Origin: CAZMGV01 sp964565925
Lineage (GTDB): Bacteria; JAGRBM01; JAHCIT01
Direction of reading: 5' to 3'
Assembly (NCBI GenBank): GCA_964565925.1
Contig: CAZMGV010000009.1
Location: forward strand, 102,429 to 166,428
Length of the DNA: 64,000 nt
Made by a program: the position numbers and the translations under genes. This document shows, in pieces, positions 43,571-51,588 of this stretch (within the stretch, counting starts at the first letter, position 1; each line of letters begins with the position of its first letter). The notes below the pieces were generated by a model. That model was given only the letters and a program-made list of their open reading frames with translations. It did no database searches and had not been told where the DNA came from.

Positions 43571-43585
43571 TAAGTGAGGTGAAAC

Positions 43586-44068
43586 ATGGGTCTCTCCGCC
43601 CAGGAAGTGCTGGCAGTTCTGCCGCCGGGTGTTACTCGCGGCGGTCTCATCAAGACAACCGATGGGGTACGGGACCGGGCCGAAACCGCCGGGCGGCTCG
43701 TGGAACTCTCCGGAGTCGCGGCGCTTACGATGGCGTTCCGGCTGATCCGGGATTCCCAGAAGGCCGGTGATCCCGCCGCCTGGGTTGGAGCGTTCGGATC
43801 GCTCTTCTTCGCCCCCGATGCAGTAGCTGGCGGAATCGATCTGGATTCCCTGGCAGTCGTCCGGCTCCGGGACTCATGCGACGTACCGCGAGCGGCGGAG
43901 CGGATTCTCCAGTCCGGCGCGTTTGGCGTCGTCGTTATCGATCTGCCCGCCAGCGCCGACGTTCCGCTACCGCTGCAATCCCGGTTCGTCGGGCTTCAAT
44001 TTTGCCGATTGTTGACGTCGTTTACGCAAAGGGAATACGTAAAGGCACCGACAGGAGCCCCCACCTGA
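43586..44068 (+). pseudogene. ImuA/RecA-like protein, C-terminally truncated
   Basis: 160 codons. The first 138 or so resemble the ImuA-like RecA relatives that accompany ImuB and DnaE2: 'VLPPGVTRGGLIKTT', 'RLVELSGVAALTMAFRLIRDSQ', 'WVGAFGSLFFAPDAVAGGIDLDSLAVVR', 'GAFGVVVIDLPAS' and 'LQSRFVGL' (the third block is quoted in shortened form by position, about residues 67-93). After about 44001 the sequence changes and the frame soon ends. There is no P-loop with GxxxxGKT, as is usual for ImuA. No imuB follows; a TlpA-like gene does, with overlapping stop and start. The ribosome site GAGGTG is good. Confidence 0.7.
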
Positions 44069-44931
44069 TGAGGCCAATAAACATGAACTCTGGCAACACT
44101 CGGAAAATTGTGAAGCTCTCCATCCTCATGGCCGTCACGATATTTGCCGCTCTCGGTGCAGTTGCGGCGGATGAGAACCTAAGAGCGCCGGAATTTACCG
44201 CTTCAACGCTCGAAGGAACACGCGTATCATTGCGCCAGGAACGAGGTAAGGTCGTCTTCCTGTCGTTTTTCGCTTCCTGGTGCGTTCCGTGCCGTAACGA
44301 AGCACCCATGCTTAATTCGCTTAAAGCCGAATTCCCGGATGCCTTTCAGGTCTTTTCCATCGGATACAGAGAAACGAACCCTGCAAATTTGAAGAATACA
44401 GCCGCCAAATTTGCTCTAAAAGTTCCAGTACTGATCGATGCGAAAGAGACAATCGCGCAGGGATATCGAGTCGCCGAGTTACCGGTTGGTATTCTACTGG
44501 ACGAATTCGGATACATCATTCGCCGCTTTAACGGCATAACGCCGGAAAGCGAGAAAGACCTTAAAGATTTAATTCGCGCCCGTATTGGCCGGCTTCAAAC
44601 ACGAAAAAAACATATGGCGCGTTACCGAATCGATACCTTTAAAGACACCTTGCAGAACGAGACTTCTAGCGAAGGGACCGCAGCAAAAGTCACCGAAGCC
44701 ATACGAAAGGGGATTGCCGCCGCAGGTTACCAGATTGAAAGTCCAGACCAGCCAGCTGATTTTACGTTAAGCGGCAATGTCAGTGAGCTGGGTCCGATTG
44801 CGGGCGTTGAAATTGTTCTTAAAGAGGCGGAATCAGGACATGAAATCGATCGTATGAGGGCCTCTGTTGCCAAGGGCAATACGTCAGCAGTCGTGAATAC
44901 CTGTGTCAAGATGCTTCGTGACGTAGAGTAA
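44068..44931 (+). CDS. TlpA-like thioredoxin with C-terminal TolB-like domain
   Basis: About 287 residues from ATG 44068, with a signal segment ('ILMAVTIFAALGAVAA'), thioredoxin fold with active site CVPC ('FFASWCVPCRNEAPML'), cis-Pro 'LPVGILLDEFG', and an extra C-terminal domain of about 100 residues ('AAGYQIESPDQPADFTLSGNV' in part) that recalls the TolB-like module. Its start overlaps the stop of the imuA fragment (TGATG). The ATG at 44083 is an alternative. It converges on the lipoprotein genes with C-x4-C motifs, which may be its clients. Confidence 0.8.
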   Translation: MRPINMNSGNTRKIVKLSILMAVTIFAALGAVAADENLRAPEFTASTLEGTRVSLRQERGKVVFLSFFASWCVPCRNEAPMLNSLKAEFPDAFQVFSIGYRETNPANLKNTAAKFALKVPVLIDAKETIAQGYRVAELPVGILLDEFGYIIRRFNGITPESEKDLKDLIRARIGRLQTRKKHMARYRIDTFKDTLQNETSSEGTAAKVTEAIRKGIAAAGYQIESPDQPADFTLSGNVSELGPIAGVEIVLKEAESGHEIDRMRASVAKGNTSAVVNTCVKMLRDVE

Positions 44932-44947
44932 ATGGAACGGGTTTAGT

Positions 44948-46018
44948 CTACCGCCGCTGATCCAGGCTGTCCCTGACCTTTTGTGCCAAGTTATCAGTCT
45001 GGTCGACGATCTGCACCTTGTTCGTCTTGATCCGATCGGCAAACACTGTTTCCTTTGAAACCAGATCAATCACCTGCGTGGTAAGATAATAATCTTCCTG
45101 AATCCGCAGCAAGTCGCCCCTGACCAGATAGTCTGCCTTGGCTTGCGCGGCCAGATCCACCTGGCAGCTCTCCGAACCGCAGGACTGTTCAAGTCCCACC
45201 TGCTTGGCAAGAGCGGTAATAACCTCTTCTCCCACCAGCCTGAGACCGTTACTGGCGGCAATGTAGTTCGAAAAGAGACCGCTCACCGCCTCCGCCAATG
45301 AGGGATCAACCCCGCCCTTCGCGGCAAAAGGATAAACAGCCACACCTCGCAGCCTTCCGGTGCTGCCAGGCTTACCGCCCTTAGAGATACTCCTGTTTTG
45401 CGAACTGCCAATTGAGTTCGCCCGGTTTGTCAGCGCGGCCGCAATCTGCCGATCTATATTTTCCTTGTAGTTCTGGTAACTGCTAACCGGATTGCGATTC
45501 GTCAATTCGTTTACAGTATCGTCGGTCAGTCCCCGTAATGACCCGCCCATCGCTAGAAACTGACCCACGGGTGAACGGCCTACAGGAATGCCAGCCAATC
45601 GAGTTAGATTGTCCGCTCCGGATTTCTTTATAATAAGAAAAGGCACATCACTTTGAAACTCGACTATTTGTATAGTGACGAAAATATCAGAATAAGCAAC
45701 AAAAAAAGGGACGTATCCGTCACGTTCTTTTATATTAAACTCTTCTATAATTTTAAATTTACATGTACCGTTGTAGTCTACAATTTTGTACCCTGCTTCT
45801 TTCAGGCTATCGTATACGGCGTTTTGAAGTATATCGTCGGGCTCTAAAAATCCATAATATAATTCAGATGTAATTTTTGGATTCGGGGCGATACAAAAGT
45901 TTGTATTTAGTAGCTCCGGTGTGATAGTTAAAATTTTACTGGCACAACCAGAAATAGCAAAGCCCATCAAAGCAAATATTAGATATCTAGCGCGCCTGCA
46001 ATATACATGTTTAACCAT
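44948..46018 (-). CDS. Two-domain TolB-like lipoprotein 1
   Basis: About 356 residues from ATG 46018 (MVKHVYCRRA), with lipobox 'ISGC'. The N-terminal domain (about 30-190) has 'FCIAPNPKI', 'YYGFLEPDDIL', 'SLKEAGYKI', 'IPVGRSPVGQFLAMGGSLRG'. A linker and a C-terminal TolB-like domain follow ('VAVYPFAAKGGVDPSLAEAV', CGSESC, 'DYLVRGDLL', 'TTQVIDL'). Its last 506 coding bases are identical to those of lipoprotein 3. It is the last of four tandem paralogues. The N-terminal half is clearly more AT-rich than the C-terminal half. Confidence 0.8.
   Translation of the reverse strand: MVKHVYCRRARYLIFALMGFAISGCASKILTITPELLNTNFCIAPNPKITSELYYGFLEPDDILQNAVYDSLKEAGYKIVDYNGTCKFKIIEEFNIKERDGYVPFFVAYSDIFVTIQIVEFQSDVPFLIIKKSGADNLTRLAGIPVGRSPVGQFLAMGGSLRGLTDDTVNELTNRNPVSSYQNYKENIDRQIAAALTNRANSIGSSQNRSISKGGKPGSTGRLRGVAVYPFAAKGGVDPSLAEAVSGLFSNYIAASNGLRLVGEEVITALAKQVGLEQSCGSESCQVDLAAQAKADYLVRGDLLRIQEDYYLTTQVIDLVSKETVFADRIKTNKVQIVDQTDNLAQKVRDSLDQRR
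44964..45469. repeat. 506-bp direct repeat, copy 1
   Basis: Identical base for base, as far as I could check, to 47232-47737. It covers the C-terminal TolB-like domain and linker of lipoprotein 1. Both edges are abrupt, with divergent sequence beyond. Confidence 0.9.
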
Positions 46019-46079
46019 TTCTGATCCCGGAATTGTGCCATGATATAGTTTAAATGTGTCAAATGTAAACGAAGACATA

Positions 46080-47177
46080 CTAATATTGTTCTATACTTCT
46101 TTTGACTTGTTGCGCTAGCGCTTCCGTCTGTTCAACAATCTGATCCTTCGTCGTTTTGATACGGTCGGCGAAAATGGTTTCCTTCGTATGCAAGTCGATA
46201 ACCTGCGTCGTGATAAAATAATCTTCCTGTAATCGCAGGAGATCGCCTCTTACGAGAAAGTCAGCTTTGGCCTGTGCTGCCAGATCAACTTGGCAGGTCT
46301 GTGAACCGCAGGCCGCTTCCATTCCCGCCTGCTTGGCGAGGTCAGCGATGATTTCCGAACCGACCAGCCTCAACCCGTTTCCGGTTGAGATGCTGTTGGC
46401 AAACAATCCGCTCACCGCTTCGGCAAGTGACGGATCTGCTCCACCTTTTCCCGCAAAGGGGTATACTGCGACTCCACGTAATCTCGTGGTCAAATTAGCT
46501 TGATTGGATTTTTTGCTAGTCGAATGTGGTTGGGGCTCGGCATTATTTTTGGGCAACGCTGTGGTCTTTGCCATGACTTGTTTTTCAATACTAGCTTGAA
46601 GCTTCCGATAATTCGCTATGCAGTCGCTTTTAGTGATCTCATTGGCAATCGAGATCATCATTTTGTATGTTGTCCCCTTGGGAGAAAATGCATATAGGTA
46701 GTTGAACGTGAGGATTAAAGGAGAGTCTGGATAGCGCCCCGCGGGAATCCCCCACATAGTAGTGAGTCGTCGGACACCTCCAGTGAGGTTGACACTGCCC
46801 AATCGTACTTCCCCAAGTTTAGATTTCAATTCTAATGAAATATCCATGTCTGTTATTGATGATACGACCGGCACCGCTCTTTCACTAAACACAAAGGTCG
46901 GGGTTATTATTACGTCACAGTTTTCTTTGGATGTTGAAACGGTATAGCCGGAATCCTGAAGGCCAAGTCGTAGTTTTTCCAAGAGGAAATCCGTTGGTTC
47001 TACAAATCCTATCAAGAATTTCTTTTCGACTATTGGGTTTGAATCAATACAAAATACTGGAGTCGGTGTCTCAGGCTTCAGTGGGTCCACCTTGAGCGCG
47101 CAACCAGTTACACAAATGAGCAATAGCAAATAGATGACAACGTCGAAGAATAAAGCATTATTCTTGGGGCGCATCAA
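46080..47177 (-). CDS. Two-domain TolB-like lipoprotein 2
   Basis: A 365-residue lipoprotein, lipobox 'VTGC'. The N-terminal domain has 'VFCIDSNPIVEKKFLIGFVEPTDF', 'GLQDSGYTV' and 'IPAGRYPDSPL' (in short blocks). The C-terminal TolB-like domain has 'VAVYPFAGKGGADPSLAEAV', CGSQTC, 'DFLVRGDLL' and 'TTQVIDL'. It is paralogous to lipoproteins 1, 3 and 4, but closest in the N-terminal domain to number 4. It lies 61 bp upstream of lipoprotein 1. Confidence 0.8.
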   Translation of the reverse strand: MMRPKNNALFFDVVIYLLLLICVTGCALKVDPLKPETPTPVFCIDSNPIVEKKFLIGFVEPTDFLLEKLRLGLQDSGYTVSTSKENCDVIITPTFVFSERAVPVVSSITDMDISLELKSKLGEVRLGSVNLTGGVRRLTTMWGIPAGRYPDSPLILTFNYLYAFSPKGTTYKMMISIANEITKSDCIANYRKLQASIEKQVMAKTTALPKNNAEPQPHSTSKKSNQANLTTRLRGVAVYPFAGKGGADPSLAEAVSGLFANSISTGNGLRLVGSEIIADLAKQAGMEAACGSQTCQVDLAAQAKADFLVRGDLLRLQEDYFITTQVIDLHTKETIFADRIKTTKDQIVEQTEALAQQVKRSIEQY

Positions 47178-47215
47178 ACCCTCCCAATGTCACAAATCGT
47201 CCGCCAAACGAATTT

Positions 47216-48289
47216 CTATCTCCGTTGAGCGAGGCTGTCCCTGACCTTTTGTGCCAAGTTATCAGTCTGGTCGACGATCTGCACCTTGTTCGTCTTGATC
47301 CGATCGGCAAACACTGTTTCCTTTGAAACCAGATCAATCACCTGCGTGGTAAGATAATAATCTTCCTGAATCCGCAGCAAGTCGCCCCTGACCAGATAGT
47401 CTGCCTTGGCTTGCGCGGCCAGATCCACCTGGCAGCTCTCCGAACCGCAGGACTGTTCAAGTCCCACCTGCTTGGCAAGAGCGGTAATAACCTCTTCTCC
47501 CACCAGCCTGAGACCGTTACTGGCGGCAATGTAGTTCGAAAAGAGACCGCTCACCGCCTCCGCCAATGAGGGATCAACCCCGCCCTTCGCGGCAAAAGGA
47601 TAAACAGCCACACCTCGCAGCCTTCCGGTGCTGCCAGGCTTACCGCCCTTAGAGATACTCCTGTTTTGCGAACTGCCAATTGAGTTCGCCCGGTTTGTCA
47701 GCGCGGCCGCAATCTGCCGATCTATATTTTCCTTGTACTTCTGATAGCTGCCAATCGGGTCATTCTTCGTAAGTTCATTGACGACCTCATTTGCCACCCC
47801 CCTCAAAGACCCTCCCATAGCGAGAAAACGACCTATCGGTGAGCGCCCAACAGGAACTCCCAAAAAGCTAACCATATTAGTAGCACCAGTCTTTCCAACC
47901 GAAAGGAATGTAATATTTGACTGCGGTTCGCTGACATCTAATCTTATTGAAATATCTGAAACTGAACCAAATATTGGTATTCCATGATAATCTATAACGA
48001 ACGTAGGCTTAATGCTGAAATTACAATTGTCATTATTTATTCCAGGAAAGATCGTATAACCTGCTTCCTTCAGGCTTTCCGATAGTGCATTTGAGATCTC
48101 ATCCGCCGGCTCTGTAAAACCATAAGATATGTTAGTCTCATATTTTCCCGGTGTATTTATACAAACCATTGATTTACTTAGATTCGTATCTATATGTGAT
48201 ACATTTTCAGCACACGCAAATATACAAAGGTGGAATAAGATAAGACACGGTATTATTGATGCTCGTATATTTACGTTGTAGTTATCCAT
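47216..48289 (-). CDS. Two-domain TolB-like lipoprotein 3
   Basis: About 357 residues from ATG 48289 (MDNYNVNIRA), lipobox 'IFAC'. The ATG at 48313 is an alternative start. The N-terminal domain has 'VCINTPGKYE', 'SYGFTEPADEIS', 'SLKEAGYTI', 'VPVGRSPIGRFLAMGGSLRG'. The C-terminal part from 'YKENIDRQIAAALTNRANS' onward is the same as in lipoprotein 1 except at the last few residues. The N-terminal half is AT-rich. It probably arose by domain exchange or gene conversion with copy 1. Confidence 0.8.
   Translation of the reverse strand: MDNYNVNIRASIIPCLILFHLCIFACAENVSHIDTNLSKSMVCINTPGKYETNISYGFTEPADEISNALSESLKEAGYTIFPGINNDNCNFSIKPTFVIDYHGIPIFGSVSDISIRLDVSEPQSNITFLSVGKTGATNMVSFLGVPVGRSPIGRFLAMGGSLRGVANEVVNELTKNDPIGSYQKYKENIDRQIAAALTNRANSIGSSQNRSISKGGKPGSTGRLRGVAVYPFAAKGGVDPSLAEAVSGLFSNYIAASNGLRLVGEEVITALAKQVGLEQSCGSESCQVDLAAQAKADYLVRGDLLRIQEDYYLTTQVIDLVSKETVFADRIKTNKVQIVDQTDNLAQKVRDSLAQRR
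47232..47737. repeat. 506-bp direct repeat, copy 2
   Basis: The matching copy of 44964-45469, offset by 2268 bp in the same orientation, in the 3' part of lipoprotein gene 3. Confidence 0.9.
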
Positions 48290-48385
48290 AGCTATGACCT
48301 GCATGTTGAACATTTTAAGTTCGAAATTACGTCAAATTGATTATTTGCTTGTTTCCTGACGCTGGCGACAAACTAGAAGCAGATA

Positions 48386-49462
48386 TTAATGTACCTGCTC
48401 CAATTTTTGTCGGACTTTTAGGGCGAGATCATCAGTTTCATCAACAATTTTATCTCTATTTGTCTTGATCCGGTCAGCAAAAACGGTTTCCTTCGTATGC
48501 AAATCGATGACCTGTGTTGTCAGGAAATAATCTCCCTGGATACGCAGCAGTTCACCTCTGACCAGAAAATCAGCTTTGGCCTGGGCAGCCAGATCCACCT
48601 GGCAGCTCTGCGCCCCGCATGCCTGCTCAAGACCCGCCTGCTTGGCGAGATCGGCAATAATCTCCGAACCTACCAGCCTGAGTCCGCTCCCCGAAGAGAT
48701 ACTGTTTGAAAACAAGCCGCTGACAGCCTCCGCAAGTGACGCTTCTGCCCCGCCCTTACCGGCAAACGGGTAAACTGCGACTCCCACAGTTTTGCCATTT
48801 GCACGGGAGCGGCCACGTTTCGTACTAGAAATCTCACTTGACGCTGATTTGCCGACCGATGTCCCGCGTCTGTTCATCACCGCAGCAATTTGAGAATCGA
48901 TATTATCCCTGTACCGACGGTAGTTCTCCATTAAATCACTTCGGGTTAGCTCATTAACGACAGAGTTCATCAACCCTTTTAGGGTACCTTTGGGGCCAAC
49001 GAGACAAGCTCCAGCACACCCGATTGCTGACCGACCAACGGGTATTCCATATATCGTAACTGGTCGCCTAGCTCCAGAGGTATTAACAGTAGCCATTGCG
49101 GTATCCATACCCGGGGCGAAAATGCTGATGGTTATGTTGAGATCCGATTGGGAGCCGAATACCGGGATTCCGGTTTCTTTAAATAGGAAGCTGGCCTTAA
49201 CATTTAAGTCGCATGTTTCGCTGGACTCTACGATATTATATCCAGCCTCACGAAAGCTTTCCTGTAGAGCACGCAGGATCTCATCCTTCGTTTCCATAAA
49301 ACCGTACAGGAACTTTTTTTCAATAGTCGGATTTTGGTCAATACATAAGGCAGGCTTGGGTGCAGTCGAATCGATCCGCTGGATGGTTTGCGCGCAATTT
49401 GTAAGACAAACCATGAACAACAATACTGGCAACTGTTTTAACCTGTCGGAAATCGTCCTCAA
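48386..49462 (-). CDS. Two-domain TolB-like lipoprotein 4
   Basis: A 358-residue lipoprotein, lipobox 'LTNC'. The N-terminal domain has 'LCIDQNPTIEKKFLYGFMETKDE', 'SFREAGYNI' and 'IPVGRSAIGCAGACLVG', with a local pair of extra Cys. The C-terminal TolB-like domain has 'VAVYPFAGKGGAEASLAEAV', CGAQSC, 'DFLVRGELL' and 'TTQVIDL'. It is the first gene of the tandem array on the minus strand, divergent from the exported protein gene at 49702. Confidence 0.8.
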   Translation of the reverse strand: MRTISDRLKQLPVLLFMVCLTNCAQTIQRIDSTAPKPALCIDQNPTIEKKFLYGFMETKDEILRALQESFREAGYNIVESSETCDLNVKASFLFKETGIPVFGSQSDLNITISIFAPGMDTAMATVNTSGARRPVTIYGIPVGRSAIGCAGACLVGPKGTLKGLMNSVVNELTRSDLMENYRRYRDNIDSQIAAVMNRRGTSVGKSASSEISSTKRGRSRANGKTVGVAVYPFAGKGGAEASLAEAVSGLFSNSISSGSGLRLVGSEIIADLAKQAGLEQACGAQSCQVDLAAQAKADFLVRGELLRIQGDYFLTTQVIDLHTKETVFADRIKTNRDKIVDETDDLALKVRQKLEQVH

Positions 49463-49701
49463 GAAAATGCCCCTCTATATGCAAAAGAAACTCCATCGAC
49501 GCAGAAGGATGTTTCTTCAAAAATTTTTGAATTCTGGCGAAAATGCTATATTTTGCTTGAGCATTTGGCAATCCGGTATGGGCCTAAGCTTTAGGTCTTT
49601 CGAGGACCATGTGGTGTTAAACGGATACCAGTAGCGTTTAATCTACATATTTTACCGTATAGAGAAGGCTTCGTTGGAAAACGAGTGAACGGAGGAAAGT
49701 C

Positions 49702-50718
49702 GTGAAGAAAACGCGAATTTGCCGTTTGTCGGTGGCGAATCTGATTTTGCGTATCTTAGCTGTGGTGAGTGTGCCATTTTGGATGCCGACGCCGATACAG
49801 GCAACGGAAATATTTAAGCGAGGTCTTACCGTCATACCTCTTCGTCTTGAACCGGGCGTCGCAACTGGGTTCGGGGATAAACTCGCTGGCGCACTTGAAA
49901 AGGCCGGAGGCCGACCCGGTGCGAACATCATCGCCTTCGGCGAAGAGGCAACCGGTGAGTGTGACTATGATCGCTGTTCCGAACGAATTGGGCACATGAC
50001 GCGAACTTCGCACCTTTTGCGCGGAACGATCCGGTTCACCAATCTGGGCGGCCGTGTGGACCTGATTCTCGAAACAAGGAATGGCGGCAGTGGCAAATCG
50101 GAACGGATCGTCGACGGCTATCTGACGCTTACGCAGAATATGGATTTGGATAGGGCGGCATCCGCGCTTGCCGAAGGGCTGCTCCTCTGCGTCGATAACC
50201 CGCTGTGCCCGATCTCGAACACCGCCGTCTGGGGGAAAGGGATTCCGCCGATGACAAAGGTCACCGTTGCGCCTAACCCGCCTGTAAAGAAGGTCACGGA
50301 GAATGCATCTGCGACCGCCTTGGATAACAGCAATTTGTCAGACGATTGTGACCGCGAGGGATGCCTTGTCACGCCCGCTGAAGCCTCCCAGAATATTGTC
50401 GAGAAGGCGGAAAACGACGCGCCGCCCCCTCCACCGCCGGACCCCGGCTGCGGCGACGACCGCGCAGGTTGCCGGTCGGCGTCCGCCACCCGTGAAGTCC
50501 GGGAAGCCAGCCCCGAAGTGCAGATGACTTCAGATGGACCGGCGGCGGTATCGTCCGGAACCTCATCGGACAGCTCCAGTTCCGGCAACTCGTTATCTTC
50601 GACCACTGCAACGACCATCAACGTCATTTCAGGTCCAGATGGCCTCGTACCAGTCAATCCACCAACGCGTATTTACTTTAACCAATATAACAAAGTCGTT
50701 GGTGCGCCAAGAGGTTGA
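49702..50718 (+). CDS. Exported TolB-like protein with proline-rich tail (paralogue of 30381)
   Basis: 338 residues, with a signal segment to about 'TPIQATE'. It then has 'RGLTVIPLRLEPGVATGF', CDYDRC, 'TSHLLRG', 'LALCVDNP'-type end ('GLLLCVDNPLCP'), and a disordered tail with 'PPPPPPDPGCGDDRAGC', very similar to the gene at 30381 throughout, including the tail. The tail then diverges into a Ser-rich stretch. It lies between the lipoprotein array and the dnaE2 remnant. The two paralogues bracket most of the envelope-protein cluster. Confidence 0.75.
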   Translation: MKKTRICRLSVANLILRILAVVSVPFWMPTPIQATEIFKRGLTVIPLRLEPGVATGFGDKLAGALEKAGGRPGANIIAFGEEATGECDYDRCSERIGHMTRTSHLLRGTIRFTNLGGRVDLILETRNGGSGKSERIVDGYLTLTQNMDLDRAASALAEGLLLCVDNPLCPISNTAVWGKGIPPMTKVTVAPNPPVKKVTENASATALDNSNLSDDCDREGCLVTPAEASQNIVEKAENDAPPPPPPDPGCGDDRAGCRSASATREVREASPEVQMTSDGPAAVSSGTSSDSSSSGNSLSSTTATTINVISGPDGLVPVNPPTRIYFNQYNKVVGAPRG

Positions 50719-50852
50719 GCGTCACGGGGATATCCGGTACGACTACAGCATCCGGAGGCGACTTGCAGAAGTAGTAAATACCTCAGTCACGGAGGTTCCT
50801 GAACAGTCGGCAGTTTTCACTGCCGCTGGATACGGTCGCCAATAGTCCCAAA

Positions 50853-51284
50853 TTCCAGCCCCTGAATGCTTTCGAACAAATCGCCTGGGACTACCAGACT
50901 AAAAGCCACAGCACCCAGGCACATCCACTCTCGGAACTTCGGACCGAACTCACCCGGTTAAAGCTCCCCGACGCACGGACCCTCTCAGGCATGAAGCATG
51001 GTGATCGGGTCCGCTACGCGGGGATCGTGATCTGCCGCCAGCATCCCGGCACAGCCAACGGCGTGACCTTCTACACCCTCGAAGATGAAACCGGCTTCGT
51101 GAACCTCATCGTCTGGCGGAAGGTGTTCGAACGCTATTCCGTCATCGCCAAGTCAGCTTCCCTCATGGGAGTGACCGGAACGCTCCAGTCCGAGGACGGC
51201 GTCGTTCACCTGGTAGCCGAGCGGTTGTGGGAACCTAAGCTGAAGATTAAGCCGGAGAAGGTAGGGAGCAGGGATTTCAGGTAG
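50853..51284 (+). pseudogene. dnaE2: Error-prone DNA polymerase DnaE2, C-terminal remnant
   Basis: About 143 codons matching the very end of DnaE2: 'FEQIAWDYQTKSHSTQAHPL' then 'LRTELTRLKLPDARTL', followed by the OB-fold tail 'RVRYAGIVICRQHPGTANG', 'FYTLEDETGFVNLIVW' and 'HLVAERLW'. Only an internal ATG (50991) offers a start. A stop lies in frame near 50775 upstream, and no other part of the polymerase is present. It lies in the same orientation as the imuA fragment at 43586, as expected for the remains of one imuA-imuB-dnaE2 cassette. Confidence 0.85.
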
Positions 51285-51293
51285 TCCGTCCCT

Positions 51294-51572
51294 TCAAAGT
51301 CGGCCACGCAACTCATGGCTCTTCTTCCATTTGGCCTGGTATTCTTTGTCGGTCTTGAAGACCTTAAGGTCTGCCTGGCTATCACGGTCAACCCAAAATA
51401 ATTTAGTGGTCGCCTGCGATTCCCTATCTACAAAATGCCAAAGCGCATCGCCTTTGGCCTGATAATCGTGGTCAACCTCGCACCACACCAAATCGGCTTG
51501 GTAGTCGTGCTTGACCTCGAATGCTTTCACGTCAGCTTGAGTCTCACGCGATACTACAAAAATCTTAGCCAT
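51294..51572 (-). CDS. Septoil-knot (DUF6150-like) repeat protein
   Basis: A 92-residue protein made of about six short repeats of the form [FV]-x-V-[DK]-[HR]-[DE]-x-Q-A-[DK] ('FVVSRETQADVKAFEVKHDYQADL' in part). This matches the small 7(1) septoil-knot family, in which such repeats form a knotted ring. The biological role of the family is not established. It follows the PD-(D/E)XK-like gene by 16 bp on the same strand, with a good ribosome site (GGGGAGA), so it belongs to that operon. Confidence 0.75.
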   Translation of the reverse strand: MAKIFVVSRETQADVKAFEVKHDYQADLVWCEVDHDYQAKGDALWHFVDRESQATTKLFWVDRDSQADLKVFKTDKEYQAKWKKSHELRGRL

Positions 51573-51588
51573 GCCCGAGATCTCCCCA

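Noticed and set aside
50534..50845. 103-codon open frame overlapping the end of the exported gene at 49702
   Set aside because: Mostly a shifted frame of that gene's tail. The last part lies upstream of the dnaE2 remnant but does not resemble DnaE2.
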